The position numbers and the translations under genes were made by a program. This document shows, piece by piece, positions 23,289 to 33,058 of a DNA stretch of 64,000 nt. Positions within the stretch are counted from its first letter, which is position 1. Every line of letters starts with the position of its first letter. Source of the stretch: Arachis hypogaea (taxonomy: Eukaryota > Streptophyta > Magnoliopsida > Fabales > Fabaceae); the NCBI RefSeq assembly GCF_003086295.3, contig NC_092042.1, forward strand, positions 43,274,137-43,338,136, in the 5' to 3' direction. The notes beneath the pieces are model-generated. The model ran no database searches. It saw nothing but the letters and a program-made list of their open reading frames with translations, and was not told the DNA's origin.

Positions 23289-24191
23289 CAACACCAAACT
23301 TAAATTGTTGCTTGTCCTCAAGCAACTGAAAATCAAATAAGATAAAAAGAAGAGAATATGCAATGAATTCCAAAAACATCTATGAAGATCAGTATTAATT
23401 AGATGAGCGGGGCTTTTAGCTTTTTTCTTCTGAATAGTTTTGGCATCTCACTCTATCCTTTGAAAGTCAGAATGATTGGCTTCTTTAGGAACTCAGAATC
23501 CAGATAGTGTTATTGATTCTCCTAGTTAAGTATGATGATTCTTGAACACAGCTACTTATTGAGTCTTGGCTGTGGCCCAAAGCACTCTGTCTTCCAGTAT
23601 TACCACCGGATACATACATGCCACAGACACATAATTGGGTGAACCTTTTCAGATTGTGACTCAGCTTTGCTAGAGTCCCCAATTAGAGGTGTCCAGGGTT
23701 CTTAAGCACACTCTTTTTGCCTTGGATCACAACTTTATTTCTTTCTTTTTCTTTTTCTCCCCCTTTTTTTTTCGTTTTTCTCCTTCTTTGTTTTTTTTTG
23801 TATTCACTGCTTTTTTTCTTGCTTCAAGAATCATTTTTATGATTTTTCAGATCCTCAGTAACATGTCTCCTTTTTCATCATTCTTTCAAGAGCCAACATT
23901 CATGAACCACAAATTCAAAAGACATATGCACTGTTTAAGCATACATTCAGAAAACAAAAGCATTGCCACCACATCAAAATAATTAAACTGTTATAAAATT
24001 CAAAATTCATGCAATTCTTTTCTTTTTCAGTTAAGCGCATTTTTCATTCAAGAAAGGTGATGGATTCATAGGACATTCATAACTTTAAGGCATAGACACT
24101 AATGATCACAAGACACAAACATGGATAAACATAAGGATAATTTTTGAAAAAAGGAAAATAAAGAACAAGGAAATTAAAGAACGGGTCCACC
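23289..24191 (-). other. N1 3' untranslated region and polypurine tract
   Basis: Noncoding. Minus-strand AATTTAAGTTTGGTGTTG abuts the LTR as a candidate primer tract. A strong pyrimidine run (plus strand, 23727-23830) and a block shared with O1 38900-39130 and E3 53560-53840 (AATTAGAGGTGTCCAG) mark a conserved family 3' UTR. Confidence 0.7.
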
Positions 24192-25316
24192 TTAGTGATG
24201 GCGGCTTGTTCGTCCTCTTGAAGATCCCATGGAGTGCTTGAGCTCCTCAATGTCTCTTCCTTGTCTTTGTTGCTCCTCTCTCATGATTCTTTGATCTTCT
24301 CTAATTTCATGGAGGATGATGGAGTGTTCTTGGTGCTCCACCCTTAGTTGTCCCATGTTGGAGCTCAATTCTCCTAGGGAGGTGTTTAGTTGCTCCCAAT
24401 AGTTTTGTGGAGGAAAGTGCATCCCTTGAGGCATCTCAGGGATTTGATGATGAGAGGGATCTCTTGTTTGCTCCATCCTCTTCTTAGTGATGGGCTTGTC
24501 CTCATCAATGGGGATGTCTCCCTCTATGTCAACTCCAACTGAATAACAGAGGTGACAAATGAGATGAGGAAAGGCTAACCTTGCCAAGGTAGAGGACTTA
24601 TCCGCCACCTTATAGAGTTCTTGGGATATAACCTCATGAACTTCTATTTCTTCTCCAATCATGATGCTATGAATCATGATAGCCCGGTCTATAGTAACTT
24701 CAGACCGGTTGCTAGTGGGAATGATTGAGCGTTGGATGAACTCCAACCATCCTCTAGCCACGGGTTTGAGGTCATGCCTTCTCAATTGAACCGGCTTTCC
24801 TCTTGAATCTCTCTTCCATTGGGCGCCCTCTTCACATATGACTGTGAGGACATGGTCCAACCTTTGATCAAAGTTGACCCTTCTAGTGTAAGGATGTTCA
24901 TCTCCTTGCATCATGGGCAAGTTGAATGCCAACCTTACATTTTCCGGACTAAAATCCAAGTATTTCCCCCGAACCATAGTAAGCCAATTCTTTGGATCCG
25001 GGTTCACACTTTGGTAATGGTTCTTGGTGATCCATGCATTGGCATAGAACTCTTGAACCATTAAGATTCCGACTTGTTGAATGGGGTTGGTAAGAACTTC
25101 CCAACCTCTTCTTCGGATCTCATGTCGGATCTCCGGATATTCACTCTTTTTGAGTGAAAAAGGGACCTCGGGGATCACCTTCTTCAAGGCCACAACTTCA
25201 TAGAAGTGGTCTTGATGCACCCTTGAGATGAATCTCTCCATCTCCCATGACTCGGAGATAGAAGCTTTTGCCTTCCCTTTCCTCTTTCTAGAGGTTTCTC
25301 CGGCCTTGGATGCCAT
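24192..25316 (-). CDS. N1 third ORF: putative plant transposon protein (PF20167-like), envelope position
   Basis: An intact 374-codon ORF, MASKAGETSRKRKGKAKAS..., with a basic N-terminus that could be a nuclear signal. The central domain contains PEIRHEIRRRGWEVL, KNWLTMVRGKYLDF, ARGWLEFIQRSIIPTSNRSE and HEVISQELYKVA. After an ITKKRMEQ hinge, a C-terminal stretch (about residues 300-365; EHSIILHEIREDQRIMREEQ) looks like a coiled coil. The centre resembles the uncharacterised PF20167 family found in plant gypsy elements. There is no signal peptide or membrane helix, so it is not a classical envelope protein despite its place between pol and LTR. O1 has a broken homologue (37142-38274), and E3 one lacking the centre (54490-54908). 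The biochemical function is unknown. Confidence 0.85.
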   Translation of the reverse strand: MASKAGETSRKRKGKAKASISESWEMERFISRVHQDHFYEVVALKKVIPEVPFSLKKSEYPEIRHEIRRRGWEVLTNPIQQVGILMVQEFYANAWITKNHYQSVNPDPKNWLTMVRGKYLDFSPENVRLAFNLPMMQGDEHPYTRRVNFDQRLDHVLTVICEEGAQWKRDSRGKPVQLRRHDLKPVARGWLEFIQRSIIPTSNRSEVTIDRAIMIHSIMIGEEIEVHEVISQELYKVADKSSTLARLAFPHLICHLCYSVGVDIEGDIPIDEDKPITKKRMEQTRDPSHHQIPEMPQGMHFPPQNYWEQLNTSLGELSSNMGQLRVEHQEHSIILHEIREDQRIMREEQQRQGRDIEELKHSMGSSRGRTSRHH

Positions 25317-26194
25317 AAATGGTTATGGAAAAACAAAAAGCAATGCTTTTACCACACCAAACATAAAAGGTTTGCTCGTCCTCGAGCAAAAGAAGAAAGA
25401 AGAGAGTAGAAGAAGAAGAAATGAGGGAGATGGGAATGGCTTTGTGTTCGGCCAAAAAGGGGGAGAAGTGGTGTTTAGGTTGTGTGAAAATGAAGGAGTG
25501 AAGATGGGTTTATATAGGAGTGGGAAGAGGGTAGGGTTCGGTCATGTATGGGTGGGTTTGGGAGGGAAAGTGGTTTAAATTTGAATGGTGGGGTAGGTGG
25601 GGTTTTATGAAGGATGGATGTGAGTGGTGAAGAGAAAGATGGGATTTGATAGGTGAAGGGTTTTTGGGGAAGAGGTGTTGAGGTGATTGGTGAATGGGTG
25701 AAGAAGAGAGAGAGTGGTGGGGTAAGTGGGGATCCTGTGGGGCCCACAGATCCTGAGGTGTCAAGGAAAAGTCATCCCTGCACCAAATGGCATGCAAAAA
25801 TGCGTTTTTAGCCAATTCTGGCGTTAAACGCCGGGCTGGTGCCCATTTCTGGCGTTTAACGCCAGGAGCTTGCCCTTTTCTGGCGTTTAACGCCAGTCTG
25901 GTGCCCCTTTCTGGTGTTAAACGCCCAGAATGGTGCCAGACTGGGCGTTAAACGCCCATCTGCTAGCCTCAATGGCGTTTAAACGCCAGTGGGTTCTTCC
26001 TCCAGGGTGTGCTGTTTTTCTTTCTGTTTTTCATTCTGTTTTTGCTTTTTCAATTGATTTTGTGACTTCTCATGATCATCAACCTACAAAAAACATAGAA
26101 TAACAAAGGAAAATAGATGAAATATAACATTGGGTTGCCTCCCAACAAGCGCTTCTTTAATGACAGTAGCTTGACAGAGGGCTCTCATGGAGCC
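25317..26194 (-). other. N1 spacer between gag-protease and third ORF, with palindrome cluster
   Basis: At 25815-25995 there are about ten copies of GGCGTTTAACGCC or GGCGTTAAACGCC, separated by short GC-rich linkers (GTGCC, TTTCT). At 26131-26158 lies the plus-strand GGGTTGCCTCCCAACAAGCG, complement of the AAGCGCTT...GGGAGGCAACCC motif found after O1 integrase. No ORF. Confidence 0.85.
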
Positions 26195-28534
26195 TCACAG
26201 GTGCTCAGAGCAATGTTGGAACCTTCCAACACCAAACTTAGAGTTTGAATGTGGGGGTTCAACACCAAACTTAGAGTTTGGTTGTGGCCTCCCAACACCA
26301 AACTTAGAGTTTGACTGTGGGGGCTCTGTTTGACTCTGTTTTGAGAGAAGCTCTTCATGCTTCCTCTCCATGGTGACAGAGGGATATCCTTGAGCCTTAA
26401 ACACAAAGGATTCCTCATTCACTTGAATGATCAATTCTCCTCTATCAACATCAATCACAGCCTTTGCTGTGGCTAGGAAGGGTCTGCCAAGGATGATGGA
26501 TTCATCCATGCACTTCCCAGTCTCTAGGACTATGAAATCAGCAGGGATGTAATGGTTTTCAACTTTTACCAGAACATCCTCTACAAGTCCATAAGCTTGT
26601 TTTCTTGAGTTGTCTGCCATCTCTAGTGAGATTTTTGCAGCTTGCACCTCAGAGATCCCTAGCTTCTCCATTACAGGGAGAGGCATGAGGTTTACACTTG
26701 ACCCTAGGTCACACAAGGCCTTCTTGAAGGTCATGGTGCCAATGGTACAAGGTATTGAAAACTTCCCAGGATTCTGTCTCTTTTGAGGCAGTTTCTGCCT
26801 AGACAAGTCATCCAGTTCTTTGGTGAGCAAAGGGGGTTCATCATCCCAAGTCTCATTTCCAAATAACTTGTCATTTAGCTTCATGATTGCTCCAAGGTAT
26901 TTAGCAACTTGCTCTTCAGTGACATACTCATCCTCTTCAGAGGAAGAATACTCATCAGAGCTCATGAATGGCAGAAGTAAGTTCAATGGAATCTCTATGG
27001 TCTCATTTTGAGCCTCAGATTCCCATGGTTCCTCATTGGGGAACTCATTGGAGGCCAGTGGACATCCATTGAGGTCTTCCTCAGTGGCGTTCGCTGCCTC
27101 TCTCTCCTCTCCAAATTTGGCCATGTTGATGGCCTTGCACTCTCCTTTTGGATTTTCTTCTGTATTGCTTGGAAGAGTACTAGGAGGGAGTTCAGTAATT
27201 TTCTTGCTCAGCTGACCCACTTGTGCCTCCAAATTTCTAATGGAGGACCTTGTTTCAGTCATGAAACTTTGAGTGGTTTTGATTAGATCAGAGACCATGG
27301 TTGCTAAGTCAGAGTGGTTCTGCTTAGAACTCTCTGTCTGTTGCTGAGAAGATGATGGAAAAGGCTTGCCACTACTAAACCTGTTTCTTCCACCATTATT
27401 ATTGTTGAAACCTTGTTGAGGTCTCTGTTGATCCTTCCATGAGAGATTTGGATGATTTCTCCATGAAGTATTATAGGTGTTTCCATAGGGTTCTCCCATG
27501 TAATTCACCTCTTCCATTGAAAGGTTCTCAGGATCATAAGCTTCTTCTTCAGATGAAGCCTCCTTAGTACTGCTTGGTGCATTTTGCATTCCAGACAGAC
27601 TTTGAGAAATCATATTGACTTGCTGAGTCAATATTTTGTTCTGAGCCAATATGGCATTCAGAGTGTCAATCTCAAGAACTCCTTTCTTCTGACTAGTCCC
27701 ATTGTTCACAGGATTCCTTTCAGAAGTGTACATGAATTGGTTATTTGCAACCATTTCAATCAGCTCTTGAGCTTCTGTAGGCGTCTTCTTCAGATGAAGA
27801 GATCCTCCAGCAGAGCTATCCAAAGACATCTTGGACAGTTCAGACAGACCATCATAGAAAATACCTATGATGCTCCATTCAGAAAGCATGTCAGAGGGAC
27901 ACTTTCTGATTAATTGTTTGTATCTTTCCCAAGCTTCATAGAGGGATTCTCCTTCCTTCTGTCTGAAGGTTTGGACTTCCACTCTAAGCTTACTCAATTT
28001 TTGAGGTGGAAAGAACTTTGCGAAGAAGGCATTGACTAGCTTTTCCCAAGAGTTCAGGTTTTCTTTAGGTTGTGAGTCCAACCATGTCCTAGCTCTGTCT
28101 CTTACAGCAAAAGGGAATAGCATAAGTCTGTAGACCTCAGGGTCAACCCCATTAGTCTTGACAGTGTCACAGATTTGCAAGAATTCAGCTAAAAACTGAT
28201 GAGGATCTTCCAATGGAAGTCCATGGAACTTGCAATTCTGTTGCATTAGAGAAACTAATTGAGGCTTAAGCTCAAAGTTGTTTGCTCCAATGGCAGGGAT
28301 AGAGATGCTTCTCCCATAGAAGTCGGGAGTAGGTGCAGTAAAGTCACCCAGCACCTTCCTTGCATTGTTGGCATTGTTGTTGTTTTCGGCTGCCATTTGT
28401 TCTTCTTCTTTGAAGATTTCTGTTAGGTCCTCTACAGAGAGTTGTGCCTTGGCTTCTCTTAGCTTTCGCTTCAAGGTCCTTTCAGGTTCAGGGTCAGCCT
28501 CAACAAGAATACTTTTGTCTTTGCTCCTGCTCAT
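26195..28534 (-). CDS. gag-pro: N1 gag-protease polyprotein
   Basis: An intact 779-codon ORF starting MSRSKDKSILVEADPE. The gag domain spans about residues 85-260 (HQFLAEFLQICDTV, MLFPFAVRDRARTWLDSQ, ESLYEAWERYKQLIRKCPSD). A long Ser/Asn/Gln-rich linker follows. A retropepsin-like domain starts near residue 590, with CDLGSSVNLMP at 608-618 (D-L-G in place of D-[ST]-G) and ILGRPFLATAKA at about 681. The C-terminus holds three imperfect NSKFGVG repeats from a 30-36-bp tandem repeat. No CCHC zinc knuckle was seen. Role: builds the particle and cleaves itself. Translation ends 40 bp before the conserved GGCAACCC motif, where O1 continues into RT. Confidence 0.93.
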   Translation of the reverse strand: MSRSKDKSILVEADPEPERTLKRKLREAKAQLSVEDLTEIFKEEEQMAAENNNNANNARKVLGDFTAPTPDFYGRSISIPAIGANNFELKPQLVSLMQQNCKFHGLPLEDPHQFLAEFLQICDTVKTNGVDPEVYRLMLFPFAVRDRARTWLDSQPKENLNSWEKLVNAFFAKFFPPQKLSKLRVEVQTFRQKEGESLYEAWERYKQLIRKCPSDMLSEWSIIGIFYDGLSELSKMSLDSSAGGSLHLKKTPTEAQELIEMVANNQFMYTSERNPVNNGTSQKKGVLEIDTLNAILAQNKILTQQVNMISQSLSGMQNAPSSTKEASSEEEAYDPENLSMEEVNYMGEPYGNTYNTSWRNHPNLSWKDQQRPQQGFNNNNGGRNRFSSGKPFPSSSQQQTESSKQNHSDLATMVSDLIKTTQSFMTETRSSIRNLEAQVGQLSKKITELPPSTLPSNTEENPKGECKAINMAKFGEEREAANATEEDLNGCPLASNEFPNEEPWESEAQNETIEIPLNLLLPFMSSDEYSSSEEDEYVTEEQVAKYLGAIMKLNDKLFGNETWDDEPPLLTKELDDLSRQKLPQKRQNPGKFSIPCTIGTMTFKKALCDLGSSVNLMPLPVMEKLGISEVQAAKISLEMADNSRKQAYGLVEDVLVKVENHYIPADFIVLETGKCMDESIILGRPFLATAKAVIDVDRGELIIQVNEESFVFKAQGYPSVTMERKHEELLSKQSQTEPPQSNSKFGVGRPQPNSKFGVEPPHSNSKFGVGRFQHCSEHL
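26205..26325 (-). repeat. Tandem repeat CCAACACCAAACTTAGAGTT in the 3' end of N1 gag-pro
   Basis: Three in-frame units, each with the small palindrome CAAACTTAGAGTTTG. The related four-unit array in E3 (55868-56000) has a clean 33-bp period. Confidence 0.85.
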
Positions 28535-30136
28535 ATGAAAGAGAAGAAAACAAGAAAATATGGAATCCTCTATGTCACAGTATGGAGATTCCTTGAGGTG
28601 TCAGAGGAAAAGAAAAATAGAAGGCAGAAGTAGAAAATTCGAACTTATCAAAGAAGATGGAGTTCGAATTTTGCATTGAGGAATAGTGTTAGTCCATAAA
28701 TAGAAAGATGTGAGAAGAGGGGAAGCAATTTTCGAAAGTTAAGTAAAAGATTTTGAAAACATTTTTGAAAAACATTAATTGATTTTCGAAAATAAAAGTG
28801 GGAAAGAAATCAAGTGATTTTTGAAAAAGAATTTGAATTTAGAAATCAAAAAGATTTGATTGAAAGCTATTTTGAAAAAGATGTGGTTAAGAAGATATGA
28901 TTGGTTTTAAAAAGATGTGATTGAGAAGATATGATTTGAAAAACATTTTAAAAAGATTTGATTTTGAAAATTAATAACTTGGCTATCAAGAAAAGATATG
29001 ATTCAAACATTAAACCTTTCTCAACAGAAAAGGCAACATACTTGAAATGTTGAATCAAATAATTAATTGATAGCAAGTATTTTTGAAAATAGAAAGAAAT
29101 TGATTTTGAAAACATTTGATTGAAAAGATTTGATTTGAAAAAGATTTGATTTTGAAAAATTTTGAAAACTTGAAAAAAATTGGCATTAAAAACAGAATCT
29201 TCCGTCTTGTGCCATCCTGGCGTTAAACGCCCAGAATGGTGCACATTCTGGCGTTTAACGCCCAAAACTCTACCCTTTTGGGCGTTAAACGCCCAACCAA
29301 GCACCCTGGCTGGCGTTTAAATGCCAGTCTGTCCTTCTTCACTGGGCGTTTTGAACGCCCAGCTTTTTCTGTGCAATTCTTCTGCTGAATGTTCTGAATC
29401 TTCAATTCTCTGTATTATTGACTTGAGAAGACACAAATTAAAAATATTTTTGGATTTTTGATATTGAGGAATAATCAAAATGCAACTAAAATCAAATAAC
29501 AATGCATGCAAGACACCAAACTTAGCAGTTTGTATACTACTGACACTAATGAGAATGCATATGAGACACATAAACACTCAAGTTAAGAGAATTCAAAGAT
29601 CAGAGTAAGAAATCATCAAGAATTACTTGAAGATCCTTAAGACACATGAATGAAAGCATGCAATTGACACCAAACTTAAAATGAGACACTAGACTCAAAC
29701 AAGAAATTTTTGGATTTTATGATTTTGTAATTTTTTTGTGATTTTCGAAAATTAAGTGGAAAAAGAAAATAAAGGTATCAAAATTCTTAATGAGAATTCC
29801 AGGAATCATGCAATGTTTAGTCTAAGACTCCGGTCCAGGAATTAGACATGGCTTCACAGCCAGCCAAGCTTTCAAGGAAAGCTTCGGTCCAAAACACTAG
29901 ACATGGCCAATGGCCAGCCAAGCCTTAGCAGATCACTGCTCCAACAGCAAGTTTGATAGAAATCAACAAGCTCTTGTGATGATAAGTTGAAACCTCGGTC
30001 CAATGAAATTAGATATGGCTTCACAGCCAGCCAGACTTCAACAGATCATCATGAAACACTAGAATTCTTCTTCAAGAATTCTGAAAAAAAAATACCTAAT
30101 CTAAGCAACAAGATGAACCGTCAGTTGTCCAAACTC
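28535..30136 (-). other. N1 5' leader
   Basis: A 1.6 kb noncoding leader of A-rich AAAAGATTTGA-type simple sequence, a second palindrome cluster at 29217-29365 (about six GGCGTTAAACGCC words) and CACCAAACTTA words at 29513 and 29669. Near 29815-30055 the phrase CTCGGTCCA...AGACATGGC recurs three times as a loose tandem repeat. Confidence 0.75.
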
Positions 30137-30165
30137 AACAATCCCCGGCAACGGCGCCAAAAACT
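30137..30165 (-). other. N1 primer-binding site
   Basis: Minus strand AGTTTTTGGCGCCGTTGCCG followed by GGGATT, directly after the 5' LTR. This is the standard tRNA-Asp-type site of the lineage, identical in O1 (one mismatch) and E3. Confidence 0.88.
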
Positions 30166-31887
30166 TGATAGCGCGAAATTGTGATCAATACTTTTCACAA
30201 ATCAAATAATCCCCGGTGATGAACCCAAAAACTTGGTATTCAATACCATGGCATAAACATAACTTCGCACAACTAACCAGCAAGTGTACTGGGTCATCCA
30301 AGTAATAAACCTTACGCGAGTAAGGGTCGATCCCACAGAGATTGTTGGTATGAAGCAAGCTATGGTCACCTTGTAAATCTTAGTCAGGCAAACTCAAATG
30401 GATATGGTGATATACGAATAAAACATAAAGATAAAGATAGAGATACTTATGTAATTCATTGGTGGGAATTTCAGATAAGCGTATGAAGATGCTTGGTCCC
30501 TTCCGTCTCTCTGCTTTCCTACTGTCTTCATCCAATCCTTCTTACTCCTTTCCATGGCAAGCTTATGCAAGGGTTTCACCGTTGTCAGTGGCTACCTCCC
30601 ATCCTCTCAGTGGAAATGTTCAACGCACCCTGTCACGGCACGACTATCCATCTGTCGGTTCTCAATCAGGCCGGAATAGAATCCAGTGATTCTTTTGCGT
30701 CTGTCACTAACGCCCCGCCCTCAGGAGTTTGAAGCACGTCACAGTCATTCAATCATTGAATCCTACTCAGAATACCACAGACAAGGTTAGACCTTCCGGA
30801 TTCTCTTGAATGCCGCCATCAGTTCTAGCCTATACCACGAAGACTCTGATCTCACGGAATGGCTGGCTCGGTTGTCAGGCGAGCGCTCGGTTGTCAGGCG
30901 ATCAACCATGCATCGTGTATCAGGAATCCAAGAGATATTCACCCAATCTAAGGTAGAACGGAGGTGGTTGTCAGTCACACGTTCATAGGTGAGAATGATG
31001 ATGAGTGTCACGGATCATCACATTCATCAAGTTGAAGAACAAGTGATATCTTAGAACAAGAACAAGCGGAATTGAATAGAAGAACAATAGTAATTGCATT
31101 AATACTCGAGGTACAGCAGAGCTCCACACCTTAATCTATGGTGTGTAGAAACTCCACCGTTGAAAATACATAAGAACAAGAGTGATCATTGGCTTCGGCC
31201 CCAGAGAGGGAACCAGAAGAACCAAGATCTGATCTAAGAACTAGATGTCCAAAAGATTTTAAAATACAATGGTAAAAGGTCCTACATATAGAGAACTAGT
31301 AGCCTAAGGTTTACAGAGATGAGTAAATGACATAAAAATCCACTTCCGGGCCCACTTGGTGTGTGCTTGGGCTGAGCATTGAAGCATTTTCGTGTAGAGA
31401 CTCTTCTTGGAGTTAAACGCCAGCTTTTATGCCAGTTTGGGCGTTTAACTCCCACTTTGGTGCCAGTTCCGGCGTTTAACGCTGGAAATCTTGAGGGTGA
31501 CTTTGAACGCCGGTTTGGGCCATCAAATCTTGGGCAAAGTATGAACTATCATATATTGCTGGAAAGCCCAGGATGTCTACTTTCCAACGCCGTTGAGAGC
31601 GCGCCAATTGGGCTTTTGTAGCTCCAGAAAATCCACTTCGAGTGCAGGGAGGTCAGAATCCAACAGCATCTGCAGTCCTTTTTAGTCTCTGAATCAGATT
31701 TTTGCTCAGGTCCCTCAATTTCAGCCAGAAAATACCTGAAATCACAGAAAAACACACAAACTCATAGTAAAGCCCAGAAAAGTGATTTTTAACTAAAAAC
31801 TAATAAAAATATACTAAAAACTAACTAGATCATACTAAAAACATACTAAATACAATGCCAAAAAGCGTACAAATTATCCGCTCATCA
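30166..31887 (-). repeat. N1 5' LTR
   Basis: Same 1722-bp length as 21567-23288. Differences seen are scattered substitutions, mostly transitions. Confidence 0.93.
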
Positions 31888-31892
31888 GAAGT
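31888..31892. repeat. Target-site duplication of N1, right copy (GAAGT)
   Basis: Perfect match to 21562-21566. Confidence 0.9.
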
Positions 31893-32104
31893 GCAGTTGA
31901 AGCAAACAGAACAATAGTTATCAAAACAAATAACAGAAGAATGCCAAGCAGTTCAATTAAGAAGTGGGAAGACATTAAATACCTCACTTCAAGGCAGCAG
32001 GAAGCCAAGAAATGAACAAACTGCTACCCAAAATCCCTCTGAGGACAGTAAGAGCCTAGAGAGGAACAATTCTAGCTTTCAAACGCCAGAAAAGGGGTGA
32101 AGGG
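31893..32104 (+). pseudogene. gag: O1 gag, continuation after N1
   Basis: Continues the gag frame after the duplicated GAAGT (QLKQTEQ, stop, then CQAVQLRSGKTL and PSEDSKSLERNNSSFQTPEKG, stop). The VQLRSGK motif is the usual end of Athila-type gag before protease. In-frame stops confirm decay. Confidence 0.75.
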
Positions 32105-33058
32105 TTGGCGTTAAACGCCCAACCCATGCTCAGTTCTGACGTTCAAACGCCAGAAATAGGCAAGAAGTTGGCGTTGAATGCCCAAAGGAAGCTCAGTTCT
32201 GGCGTTCAGACGCCAGAAACATGTAAGGAGTTGGCGTCTAATGCCACTCCAGCTTCCACCCCTGGCATTCAAACACCAGTAGGGGATCAGACACATACAA
32301 GTGCTGATAGCAACCCCTTTAAAAAGGTTTCTCAACCCACATCTATAGGCAATAAACCTGCAGCAACTAAGGTTGAGAAATACAAAGCCAAAATGCCTTA
32401 TCCTCAGAAACTCCGCCAAGCGGAACAGGATAAGCAATTTGCCCGCTTTGCAGACTATCTCAGGACTCTTGAAATAAAGATTCCTTTTGCAGAGGTACTT
32501 GAGCAAATACCCTCTTATGCTAAGTTCATGAAAGAGATCTTAAGTCATAAGAAGGATTGGAGAGAAACTGAAAAAGTTTATCTCACTGAAGAATGCAGTG
32601 CAGTCATTCTGAAAAGCTTACTAGAAAAGCTTAAAGATCCCAAAAGCTTTATGATACCATACACATTAGAGGGTACTTGTACCAAGCAAGCTCTATGTGA
32701 TCTTGGGGCAAGTATCAACCTAATACTTGCATCCACTATCAGAAAGCTTGGTTTGACTGAAGAAGTCAAACCAACCCGGATATGTCTCCAACTTGCCGAT
32801 GGCTCCATTAAATACCCATCAGGCGTGATTGAAGACATCATTGTCAAGGTTGGGCCATTTTCCTTTCCCACTGACTTTGTGGTGCTGAAAATGGAGGAGC
32901 ACAAGAGTGCAACTCTCATTCTAGGAAGACCTTTCCTAGCAACTGGACGAACCCTCATTGACGTCCAAAAAAGGGAAGTTACCCTGAGAGTCAATGAGGA
33001 CAAGTTTAAGTTGTTGTCAAAGTTGTGCAGCATCCAGACACCCCAAACGACTGCATGA
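32105..33058 (+). CDS. pro: O1 protease segment of gag-pol (retropepsin-like)
   Basis: Open for 317 codons. The first 60 residues are translated from palindrome repeats (ALNAQ..SSGVQTPE). Then come YPQKLRQAEQDKQFARFADY, YLTEECSAVILKSLLEKLKD and the protease core CDLGASINL with LILGRPFLATGRTLIDV. The DLGA triplet variant is normal for this lineage. It overlaps the next frame by 34 bp, so a frame change separates it from RT. The ATG at 32105 lies inside the repeat and is probably not a native start; the native product is a gag-pol polyprotein. Confidence 0.8.
   Translation: MALNAQPMLSSDVQTPEIGKKLALNAQRKLSSGVQTPETCKELASNATPASTPGIQTPVGDQTHTSADSNPFKKVSQPTSIGNKPAATKVEKYKAKMPYPQKLRQAEQDKQFARFADYLRTLEIKIPFAEVLEQIPSYAKFMKEILSHKKDWRETEKVYLTEECSAVILKSLLEKLKDPKSFMIPYTLEGTCTKQALCDLGASINLILASTIRKLGLTEEVKPTRICLQLADGSIKYPSGVIEDIIVKVGPFSFPTDFVVLKMEEHKSATLILGRPFLATGRTLIDVQKREVTLRVNEDKFKLLSKLCSIQTPQTTA

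Larger units (their letters stand above)
21567..31887 (-). mobile_element. N1: young non-autonomous gypsy element (gag-protease plus third ORF, no RT/integrase)
   Basis: Minus-strand element of 10,321 bp with 1722-bp LTRs (21567-23288, 30166-31887) and a perfect GAAGT duplication. By eye the LTRs differ at about 15 sites with no indel. Read on the minus strand: 5' LTR, Asp-type primer site, 1.6 kb leader, gag-protease (28534-26195), conserved GGGAGGCAACCC motif, palindrome cluster, third ORF (25316-24192), 3' UTR and 3' LTR. No RT, RNase H or integrase is present: only about 0.9 kb separates the protease ORF from the third ORF. Both ORFs are fully open. It probably moves with enzymes from a partner like O1. 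N1 may correspond to a named Arachis non-autonomous family, which I cannot verify. Confidence 0.93.

Noticed and set aside
25815..25995. Regular GGCGTTTAACGCC repeats considered as a CRISPR-like array
   Set aside because: Spacing and linkers are irregular and short, copies occur in several transposon positions, and the genome is a plant.
20737..28534. Two gag genes in opposite orientation considered as an inverted duplication
   Set aside because: Target duplications and LTR pairs show two different elements, N1 inserted in O1.
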